Positions 27,401 to 39,400 of a stretch of 64,000 nt of DNA are shown here, piece after piece. The notes under the pieces were generated by a model. That model was not told the DNA's origin. It did no database searches and saw nothing but the letters and a program-made list of their open reading frames with translations. The number at the start of each line of letters is the position of its first letter. Positions within the stretch are counted from its first letter, which is position 1. The stretch is taken from NCBI GenBank assembly GCA_013397795.1, contig VZTJ01005976.1, positions 1,022,724-1,086,723 on the forward strand, given 5' to 3'. The position numbers were made by a program, and so were the translations under genes. This DNA is from Orthonyx spaldingii. Taxonomy: Eukaryota > Chordata > Aves > Passeriformes > Orthonychidae.

Positions 27401-30400
27401 CTATTTATATATAAAGATTGTAACGGGGATGGAAATATATTTTTCCATACAAAGGGAAAACAATATCTTACAGAACAAGTATTATCCATTGACCAAGTAG
27501 CTATTTATGAACATCTTACACTACCCACACTCTGTAAATACCTGAAAGCCTCTTGCACAAGAGAGCTGGAATAGCTTCAACTAAAATGCTAAACTGCATT
27601 ATTTGTTGGGCATCATCCACAAGGTACATTTTAATATTATTTTCCAAACTAAACTAGAATATCTACTTGCTTTATTGCTATATGGTTTTCCAGGTGTCAA
27701 TGTCCACAAGAGCTAAAGCTCCCTGCTTACAGTCCACTGCTGGAACAGGTGTCTATGGAACACTGCACTGATACCAGCGTAATGAAAGCTGACACAGAAT
27801 CACCACTGCAGAACTGGGTTAAGTTCTCTTTCCACAATTCTTGACCATTCTCTATGGTCACATTTTAAATGCAAACTCTATAGGTACTTGGAAAGCAAGG
27901 TTCAAATAAATTGCTAAAAGAAATTGTGAGCAAATATGCAGGGAAGTAGCATCAATGTTAGATGTTTCCTAACTCTGACCTTTAAAACTGAGGCAATGGT
28001 CAGTGATTTAACTAGAAGTATTTGTCCACAATACTGAACAGCAAAAAATATCTAACATAAAATACTGTACCTTCTGCAACATGATGATCTTCTTCATTTT
28101 TGGGAAAGAAGACTCTTATTACACCGGAGTTGATATAAATCAAAGGCAAGTTGCGGGAAGTCAGAGCATGAGTCCTCATTGGTTGGCCTGGGGACTTTCT
28201 TTTCTCCTTTTGACTCCTGGGCAACCTGGCTTGAAAAATGCTCGCAATTGCATTTAGCAAAGGAAAACAGAGGACCACATCAAAGGCCTGAGCAGAGAGC
28301 AGGATTTCATGGAGAAAATGAGGAGAACCATCAGTGTGACCTTCTGACAGCTTATGGAATGTTCTTCGTTCATTTCTTGATATCAGTTTGTGCCGGACAT
28401 TTTTTGTCACAGCTTTGGTATAAGTGAGAGAAAGAAATCCATGTTGCTGGTGTGAACCATCTAAAAGTTTTGCAGTTGTCTGTTTCAAGGGAAAATAAAT
28501 AAATAAATAAACTGCTGCAAAAATCTACATGTAACATTTATCAATTACCATCCTTCTGGTTATTTAGGGTGTTTAGCATTCTATATTTTCTAGTAGCTTT
28601 TTACAGTCATTAATTAGTAAAAAAATCCAAAACACCTTTCCTTTTTTATGAATGCACAGTTTGTCCCCAGCATGTCCACATTTCTCTGCATCAGGTCCCC
28701 TAAAACTATGAATTTCTGAACATATTTTTCTTTTCTAATTATTTATGTTTCACAAAACTCATATCTAATCAGCCAAAGAACCCCATATATTCAAGAAACT
28801 AAATTTACCAAATCTTTCTGATATTTTTAACACAATTATATATTTTGATTCCTCCTTCATTTAAGACATCTGTAGATCTTACTCCCTTTGCATTGTTCCT
28901 TCTGTACGTGCAGACACCATAGCTGTTAAAATATCACTCAGGTGCTGAGATAGCTTCACCCCATCTCAACATGGGTGTATAAACCACCCATAGTTACCTA
29001 AAAAGTATTGAACTGGTTTTGCCTCATCACCTCTGAATACTTAAAGAAAATAGCTGTGCCACATGCTAAAGCACATAATTTCATGATATGTTGTGTTGTA
29101 CTTTAAAAATTGCAGATTCCTTTACTTAAGTCAGATTTGTCTCACTAAAGATGACAATTAAATGCTCGGCTCCCACAAGATGTATAGAACAGCTTCCATA
29201 TTACCTTTGAAAGTTTTTTAGTCATTGTTAATGATGGAAAAATGTAAGAATCATTATTTTAACAGTAATAAACATTGACAGATTTTTTAAAGATTATTTA
29301 AGTATTAGCTTTAATCATGTAGACACAAATGAAAGCAACTATATTTTGCAAACAGTTGCTTCTTTTAGCATCTGAAATTTGATTGAAACCAATTTAATTT
29401 AATTTAAATGCTGTTAGCAAAAGAACATCTCTTTCTTAAATAAACAGGATAGATAGTTTAAATGCTGGAAAACAGGAAGCTTTTGCAATTAAATGAATTA
29501 AAACAAATTGGTAAACTGCTTTACTATAAGAACTGAAACAAACAGAATAAGAGAAAGTATTTCCAATCAATATTCATGATGAAAATAAATCAGACCATCC
29601 AGAACTTTCACTAACATAAAATAATTCCATAGACCCACAGACAAAGAGGCCAATGTCATAAGAAATAAAGTCCTTCAAGGATAAGGAGGCAAGAAGAAAA
29701 TGGCTTAAATATGTCACACTGAGATATTCTCAATCAGCAAGTAATGTTCCAAGCATTTAAAAGACTCAGACACGAAAGTATTAATTGTTGCATTGTCATA
29801 ATTAGAGAAATAATTTTATAAGGCTGCATAAAGGTATACTGCAGTAATACCAAGTACTTAAATCCCTAAGTAGATATCAGAATTACACTAAAAAATGCAG
29901 CATTTAGTACTGACTTTTACATATTTGGCCTTCAAATGTACTGTATGTGCTCACGTCTAATAAAAATGAATCTCACTGACTTCAGTGGTCTATTGTTATG
30001 TACAAGTTTGTGAACCATCAACCCTCATTCCCTTACCTACTAAAAAATGACAACTGTAACTACAGGATAAGATGGAAATAACACAAGCAACATAATCAAT
30101 ATAAGCAAGAAATATATTCAGTAAAAAAAAAATTAGATGACAATAAATTAATGTAAGGTTTTTTTTTTTTCTTTCGTTACTGGCATTTATTAGTGAAAGT
30201 TCTGTATTAAAATTTTTTAAAAAGATTCTTACAGAGGGAAAGAAGCCAGAGAAGTTACTGAAAGGATCCTGCTTGCTGATAGGTCGAACCAACAAAGTAC
30301 GTCTGTTCAGCTTGTCAGTACAGGAAAGGAACACACCTCCATACTGCCCCAGAGACCAAGAATCTTCCCCAAGGCTTGAGGTAATGAACCAGGCATGGAA

Positions 30401-33400
30401 CACAGGAAAAAAAAAAAAAAAAAAAAACAAAAAAAGTTGCTAAAAGTAAAAAAATTGTTTACATTTAGCTTGCATGTTTCGATGTAACTGTGAAATAAAC
30501 CTATGCCATACCTTTTCCTAAAAAGCTGAAATTCAATCAGATCAAACAAAAAAAAAAAGAGATTAAAAAAGGTAACTGTAAAATTTTATGTGAAAGGACA
30601 ACCTATAGCAAGAGGTCAAGACCTATGAGAATCAAAGTATAGTAAAATCCTGGTTGTAGAAAAGGAACTTACCCTGGATTTTCAGTAGACAGCTTTAACA
30701 CAACAAGGAGGAGAAAGATTACAAGAACAAAGACACTGTGAATGTAAAGCTGTATTCATATGTTACAAAATCAGTATTATTTAGAAAAAGTTAGCTTTCA
30801 AGTGTTAAAATGTGCCTTGTACTACAGTTCTTGTAATCATTCTTTTTAACATATAGAAGAATAAAGTGAAGTATGTTGCTTAAGAAGAGTTATTCAGGTA
30901 AGCACCTTAGTTTACTAAAGAAATCTCACCAAAAGCTTTTCTCTGCATTGTAGAAAAATTCCTTCAAAATGTCCTGACTGCCAATCTCCCCCTGGCCTGG
31001 AAGACAGAAAGTTCAGCTTGTCTGTTCTCTGCTTTTGGTTTTAGCCCACAGAGATGTACACATAGGAAAGGCACTCCAAATGGATTAGAAAATACAAATG
31101 AGAACAGTGACAGTTTTGTCAAGAGGAATAAGTTTTGCATTTGTTGGGGTTTTTTACATTTTTTGTTTTGGTTTGCTTTTTTTTCCCCCAAAGCTTGTTA
31201 AGAGGATTTCACAGAATCATAGAATGTCTTGGGCTGGAAGGGACCCACAAGGATCATCAAAGTCCAAATCCTGGCCCTGCTCAGCACCATCCCCAAGAGT
31301 CACACCATGTGCCTGAGAGCATTGTTCAAACACTTCTTGAACTCTGTCAGGCTTGGTGCTGTGACCACTTCCCTGGGGAGCTGTTCCAGTGCCCAATCAT
31401 CTCTTCCCCCCACAAGGAAGTTGTAACTACAATGAGGTCTCCTCTCAGTCTCCTCTTCTCCAGGCTGAACAGACTAAGTGACCTCAGACACTCCTCATAA
31501 GGCTTCCCCTCAAGGCCCTTCACCATCTTTGTTGCCCTTCTTTTGGGTGCTCTCTAGTAGTTTTGTAACGTTCTTATATGGTGGTGCCCAAAACTTCACA
31601 CAATATTCAAGGTGAGGCCACCCCAGCACAGAGCAGAGCGGGACAATCCCCTCCCTTGCCTGGCTGGTGATGCTGTGCCTGATGCAGCCCAGGACATGCT
31701 TAGCACTCCTCATCGTGACATGATTTTAAAAGATTTTAAAAAACAAAGTGCAAATTTTAATTAGCAAATATTATATTATGTTGTATTATATACAAACAAT
31801 AACTGCATTTGTAACTTAGGCAAAAAAACAGGAATTAAAGTAATTTTTAAGACAGCTCATCAGGAATAAAATCATAACAAAATGTTGGTAACATTGCTAA
31901 GTTGATACTAAATCTCCTTCCTATTGTACATAGGGAACAATAAGCATCCAATAAGACCTTGCAGTCATTGGTGCCCAAGTCAAAACGATTTGTGCTCCTA
32001 AACATTTTAGTTATTTTCAATGCCAAAAGCTGCGCTGAAGCTTTTAACTATGTTTTTCCTCTCAAGGAGTAACACAACTATGCTATTTTGTCTTAATATT
32101 TTAATTAATAATGGAATTTGTTGATGGCAAACCCTAACCTAGCTGAACAAAGACTACACATGCCCTCTCTTTGTCAAGACCAGTGTGCTTGTGGACATTA
32201 CAAATTAGAAGGTGGCACAGTCACGTTGGTGTAGCAAACTATCCAGACAACAGGACTTGCTGAAGTGGGAAGGCAGACTAGGCCTAGCTACCCACCCTGG
32301 ATATACAGAGTATTGATGATGTGCTGGTGGAGAGGAATTACTGACGTTTTATGGGCATCTTTGCACAACACTGTGCCATGGGACACAACACAGATCATCA
32401 GCTCAGCTCTCTGCCTTACATTAACTGCTGATCCGCCACAGCAATAGACATCTCTAAAAAATGGAGTTGTTTCTTTTTAGCATATAAGAGTAAGGTACCA
32501 TAACTCATTAAATACTGGCACTCACTGACACATCATGAACCAATATTTCAGGAATTTCCCATTCTAAAGTTAAGCTAAAATGAATTATTTTGGTCGAATA
32601 ACAGAGCAGTAAGAGTGAAAAAAACACCCTTCTAAATTTGCAATGATTTCTATGTATTTCTTTAGAATTAGATCTAATTCTGAGGAAACATAATTGTGAT
32701 TTTTATTACTTAAAAGGTTAAAAGAATTTAACTGAAATTGAATAACTTCCTTTAATTCAAGTTAAGAATTAAGAAGAAAAAAGCCCAAAACACCACCTGC
32801 CTTTATCTTTCAGCCTGAAATTAAAGCATAACAACTAGCAGGAATTACCTGTTTCTGTAATGGTCAATATTGAAGCTTTCTATTTTACATTTGATTTTGG
32901 TATAGACATCCTGCATATCCACTGAGGCACTGAGATCCTCTAATTCACTGACAATACAGACTTCTGCAATAGCAAAGACAATAAAAATTATTAGTTATTA
33001 ATCTGAAACTCGGAGGATTTTAAGTAAGAAATATATCTGAGACACTACATTTTGTAAATAGGATGATGCTACTTCTACTCAGAGTTTTCTCATAAAGCAG
33101 TTTTTGATTCAAGTGTCACAGTAGAACTCAAAGCTTTTTATACAAATGTACTGAAAAACATATATATGGGGTTTCTAGTTTAGGTATTTCTAGCATAATT
33201 CCTGGGGGGGAAAAAAATGAAAAAAATATTTGCCAAGATATTTACTCTCATTATACTAGAGTTTCTTTCTCTTGTGTAATTAGTTTTTTTAAAAGCAAAG
33301 GTTCAAGTACATGTCTTGAAAATCAGCCTTCAAAATTAGTCACCTTATTTTTTCACATTTCTATGGGCAATGACATTAATAGCTAAGCAGCAGTATTTTC

Positions 33401-36400
33401 TAGGGAAAAAAGATGAAGTCCTGCAGTTTATGGAATCTGAGCTTCTTTGAAACAATTACTGTTGGACGATAATTCATCTACATTTTAAAGAAAAAAAGAT
33501 AAGCTGTATACAACACATATTTTTCTTTTCAACACAGAAGTTAAAACTTCTCCACTGCACTCTGTATTAAATTTCCTATGACTTTAATGATTATACTGTG
33601 GTGATTATATTAAATCAAAAACTGAAATTATCAATATGAATCTACAACAGACTATATATAGACATACACAAAATATATTACCAAATCATATCAACATGAA
33701 ACATGATTGTTTCTAAGGAAATAAATGCAGCACTCTAAATAAATTAACCAACTTATTTCCAGTTTAACTTAATCATCTGTCCACGCACAGGGGGAAGTTT
33801 ATGCCAAAGAACAACACAATTCTAATTTGCATGCAGTAACCTAACTACAGTTTGTTGCTATTATTTAAAATACAGCTCCAACCCATTATTTCTGTGTTAT
33901 AGTGTTCAGTAATGTTGATATAAGCTCTGAATAGCTAATACTGTGCTGTGAAATATGCTGTGCTGCTTGGAATTTAAAAGAGTACATCGGGGGGAAAATG
34001 CTGAATACCTGTGCCATTATTTCTAGGATCTGGAGCAAACAATTTTACAGTAATTTTTGGCAACATCCACTGCATCCACAGGCTGACACGTCCACTTGAG
34101 ACTCCGATATTACTTGTTGTTTGTTCCAAGGTAATGGAGTCTGAGAATGGAGAATCATCACCACCCTGAAGAGAATCACCCTATGAAACAACAGCAATAG
34201 TTGAAGAAAAAGTATGTATTGCTTTTCACCACTTCTCTTTTTTTTCCTATCACAACTGGTATGGATACACAAATTATAGAAATACAGATGTCCAAATACT
34301 ATATTTTAATTAAGCCATTTGTAACACCAGGAAAAGATAAAGTATTTTTCCCTTTTCTTTGGTAGATATAACTGACTTTGGCAAAGACTAAATGGTAAAA
34401 CTAAGGTTTTATGACAGGTCTCCTTGGCATAGCACACTTTCCTTATTAACTCTACACTATGGAAACACTATCATCAATTTAAAACACAGGCTAATAGGAA
34501 TATTTGGAGATGTGATAGGAAAAGGGATATGGAGGCTTCACATATCTGAAAGGCAAAGGAAGAAAGAGTCATTGGAAGTACCAAATGAAGAACCACCCCG
34601 TAAGGCCATAACACCTACACTACGTACACATTGTGTTTGGGTCATTTTTTTCCCCTTTGTTTGTGCTTCCCTGTAATTTCTTGGAAAAAAGATTTCAGAA
34701 AAGAATAGCTTTTTGTATGAATTGGAAATATTTTATTTACTGCTTTCTAAATACTTCTGTTGTTTAAAAAAATTATTGTCACTTGTAATATTCTTCAATG
34801 CATGAAATGTTGACAAATGAGCTTGTAGAAGCTTCTGTGCCATCAATAATCTTTGTTCATTCCCTAAAATTTTAAGGGCTCAACAAAAAAGACACAGAGG
34901 TTAATGTTTTTAGAAGACAAATGAAAGCTATACTGAAAATTCTGTTCTGTGGGCTTATTAGAGCAATGCAGGCATGTTCTGATAATATTTACCAGCCAAA
35001 GGACTTCACCCTCCTCCTTTGCTGGATCTTACTGCCTCCAGATAGGAAAAGAAAGATGCAAACTATAACTGTTCATCAGCCCCTAGTGTTTACAGCCTAT
35101 TAAACTGAATGCAAGGGACACATAAGTCACTAATGTTATCCAGAAGCTACTGAATATCCAGGAGCATCTTCACTTGCAACTCCACCATGTGTTGCAAGTA
35201 TTCTTCATTCAAGCACAAAGAAAGGAACAAGGTTCAGTCACTTTGATCCACTAAGACCAAGTTGTTTTGAAGATTAACAGACCAATAAACACTCAAAGTC
35301 TTATCTTTCATTGAACGTTTGTAGAATTAGGCATTGTAAATTACGATGAACAACATGTTTGAGATTTATCTAATTAAAAGCCAAGATTATTTCTATGGAA
35401 GATGCCCTGGAAGTTAGATCTGCACAGTAAGCAATACAGTTGGACTGAAACCATTTTGACCTATCAGGCAAGAAGTCAGAATGCACTCATTTCAACTTCA
35501 GATGTCCCAGCAAAGCTTACTTTCAGTAGCAAAATTAAAAATCTGACAGTATTTGCCTCATTCTGCAGTCTAAGGCTGGAAAATGCAAGTATAGAAGTTC
35601 TGTTAGCAATCTGTTTTCTGGATGGGTAGGACCTATCCCAAACCTAACGACATAGCTCATATGGAAGCGTTTATGTTGACAAATCACATTTTCATTCAAC
35701 TCAGGCCTACAAATTAATTATAGGTTTTCTAAACTCTTAAGAGGACACAGAGAGAAACAGCGAAGGTACTTTATCTGTGTGCAGTAACCTTTACCTTTGA
35801 AAAGCTCAGTGATACTTAGTACAATGGGTAAGAAACCATCTCCGTTCTCAATAGCTGACACAGAGAACTTAGCATTGCAGATATTCATATGAGGAAGAGA
35901 AAGCTTGTCCAACTAACCAAAGTATGTTTCTGGAAAATAATACCTAAACATGTGACTATAATACCTGGACCAGCTCAACAGACGTAATATGAAGTGTTGA
36001 AATGAAAATTAAGGTCCAGTTCACCTTCAATTATCTGTTGTGACAGTGGCTGTGTGTTAATCAAAATGCATGAAAGAAAACAAGTCTATTTCTATTTATT
36101 TTTATATTTCTTATATAAGGCATCATTGCTTCCAGCTCTGGACAGATTACGTGGAGAGCCAGAGGTGACCATCTTTTGAAAAACTGTTAGACTCTAGAGG
36201 TGCAAAAAGCATCTGCTCCCTATCACGTTCTAATCGAGCTAACTTCCTTACACAGTCCTACTGGAAGGCTCTCTCCAAGTCATGGATTTAGCATGACCCT
36301 TTTGCTTTTAGTGTTTGTTTACTCCTCCTCTTCTGTTTTACTCTTACAGTGTCTGCAAATTTAATTATTAAATATAGCAGGGCCTTTCTCCTGCTGTGTA

Positions 36401-39400
36401 TCCAATAATATTTAATGCCTACCACAGCAGGACATCTAATTGGAGAAACCTCAGATAGCTCATTTCACTATGATGTATCTAGCTCCCAAATATGAGTGGC
36501 ACATCGAATATATAGCACCCAACATGATGAGGAAAAAAAAAACAAACTGTGTGGTAGAACCTGCTAAATAACATGTTCAGGGCAGAGGTTAACTCCTTTC
36601 TGCCAAACTGTGACTTGTATTTCCTATTTGCTTCTCCAGTAAAATCCTTCCTGCCTCTTGCCTTTTTTGTCCAGACTCCCATCTCTTAATACTGTTTGCT
36701 AACCATGTCCTTGCAAGACATTTCCTGCTGTCTCCACAAAGAGCTCTACTCTCTCCAGTGCCACTTAATTATCCTACAAGGCAGCACTGACAGTAATACC
36801 AAAGTATAAATCTTTTCAACACTGTAAACAAAATTCAATTTTGTTTCTTCAAGGATGCCAGCACCTGTCCTTGGAATGAAAAATTATGGGGGAAGCAGCC
36901 TTGGAGAGTGTCAGGCCTGGAAGTTCCCCAGCACCTGAAAGGATGTAGGCAGAGCAGTCACTTCTCCAGTGCTAACCAATGTTAGTCTTTATTGCTTCTC
37001 CTGAAATGGCAGGTTCCGGTAATATACAGTGACATAACCCAGCCATTTTGCTGTCTTCTGACTATCCCTGTCAACCCTCTGCAAACACTAGCCTGCCTCT
37101 CTTCCACTATTTACTCTGCTCACTTATACAGCAATGAAAGGTAGGAGTGAAAAAGGTATCCTTCCAAAACCAGAAAAAATGCTCCTATCTCCCGTTAGAT
37201 AGAATCCTATCTCCTGTTTTAACGAGTCTTTATTTGCAAAGTCCTCATTCTTTGAGGACATCAGAGAAGCCTCAACCTATTTCATCATTTGAGATTTCAT
37301 GCCATGAGAATGTCATTAATTCTGAGCCTTTCAATTTCTGCAATAAATTTCTTTCTATTTGTTTCTTTTGTATAACATCCACATGGTTCCTTTGACACTC
37401 TGCCTTTCAATAACTTCCCACACCTTCATAATTTGCCTTTGAATGATTGCCCTAAAAGATGATGCTTCTGTGTTGGAGTTTCTGTGTCCGAGATGACCCT
37501 TCCCATCAAACCTCACGTGCTCTAGAAAGACGGTGAAGATCTTTGCTAAGACCTTCAGATGGATTTCGCACAGTATCAAGAAATAAAAGCCAATTAAGGT
37601 AAGGAAAGGGAAAAACAATATTTACATGTTTATTTACAGTTCAAGCCAAAGTTCAAGCCAATGCTGATGTTCTATGAAACCATTTGTGGCTCTCTATTCT
37701 TTGCATTTTATAAAAAGCAACTATTTTTCTTTTTTTTTCTTTTTAAATCTAAAGAATTTTTCAAGTTCTTTTTGTACTATACACACACTTCATTTTGCCA
37801 AACTGTAACTTACAAACTGTGATGGAACGGGTGGGAATGAGAGACATCTCTTTCTCGTCTTCTACACACCCTCACTCTCCCATTGAACATGTTCCAAAAT
37901 GGATTTTGAATGAAAATCAACTTTCTTCTAAAATTTTGGCAGGTCCCTACATTTCTGATAGTTAAAAACAAAGAAAAAATAGCTGATTAAACTTAAAGGG
38001 GTACACTTAACAGTAAATATGTATTGCCACCATGACAATTTTTGAATTTTATAATTGGGTTCTTTTATTTCTGTAATTTAATATTAGTTTTCAGCTGTTT
38101 CATGCATTTTGTTAGGTTTTTTTTCCACAGAGAGCTACTTTTATTTGGTGGTTTGAGTACAAAGATAACTTTACTCTGAAGAAAAGTCAGGCTATAATTT
38201 TCCCACACTTCTTTAGGATTATTTTTCTGAAGATATTAAATTATGTACAATGCCTCTTGGAGAATCAATCAGTTGATAATTTTGGCACAAGGTTACTTAA
38301 ATCAGTATTTGTGAGATTTCTGAAGAACTGCATTTACCCCAGAGTTACAGATACTGACCCAGATGTATCATTAGAAACTGGACCCGCAATTGCAAGGGCT
38401 TGGAATTCCTTCTACCACAGAGTCTGAAAGTCCTAACAAGGGCCTCAACTCACTTGGGCTTAGCCTTGCCCTACAATTCCATACTTGGGCTACTGCATTC
38501 CCACCCAGTATTCCAGGTCACCTGCTCATACTCCCCCTTGGACTGGCAGCACGTCGGTGTAGCCAAAACTGGGTTCAGCTGCGGCATTCCACAATAACCT
38601 CCTGATGGCAGCCATGGCAGCTGCAGAGCTTCCCAAGAGACACCCCCAGCTGCCCAACACCCTCACCCTGTCAGGTGACAGGGCACTGCCTCTGCCTATT
38701 TCAACAGTTTAACATCAACATACTACCTGCATTTTTTCTGCCATTAAAACATCTGTAAACAGTTGGATTGGCCCATTCTCTTTGCCAGTGGCAGATGCTC
38801 CTCTGAAGACAGATATAACATGTTGTATGACTGTCCTTTGGGAGGCAAAAAAAAAATGGAAGAGATTGCATTTCTTCTTAGCCTTCTGTTCATGGTACTG
38901 TATACCACAACCATTAGGCAGAGTCAAAGGGCCTGAAAAACTGATGGTCTGCAGTAGCTGACATCTTTTTTTTCCCCCCAAATAAGCTCAAATTCACAGA
39001 ATTTTTTTGCAGGGAAAAACTAAGAAACTGAAGTGAGAAGAAAGACTGTGCTCTCGTCTCTCTTGGAGTTTCAATTTTCATTTTGGATTTTCAGCACCCA
39101 GCATGTTATTGTTAAATATGTTTATGCATTACTTTTCTGCTCTGTTTCCAGATCTACTGAAAAATCAAGCCAGAGTCAGAAACCCTGAACTATTTTCCCA
39201 CAACTTCTCATGCCAAGTCCTGAAATACACAATTTAATTCTTTTACCAATTGTTGCAAATTGACCAATATACTGAGTTTATTTTCTTACCAGAATTTATC
39301 TTTGTTCATCAGAAAGATCCAAACATATGAGGCCTTCATCCTTGGCCTGCCTAAAGCTCAGGGATGATCACAGTTTGGCCACACTAATGCTATGCCTTAT

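Noticed and set aside
28179..28427. Plus-strand open frame of 82 codons
   Set aside because: Lies wholly opposite the 409-nt VPS13B exon; a shadow of real coding sequence.
30307..30549. Minus-strand open frame with poly-Phe
   Set aside because: The Phe run is the T21 tract of the intron next to the acceptor; the frame is not that of VPS13B.
31135..31500. Plus-strand open frame of 121 codons
   Set aside because: It is the antisense of the CR1 3' region and enters the flanking T-rich sequence; not a gene.
38390..38700. G+C-richer stretch with Pro/Leu-rich open frames
   Set aside because: Two overlapping frames of equal quality, no known domain, no fit to the VPS13B exon order.
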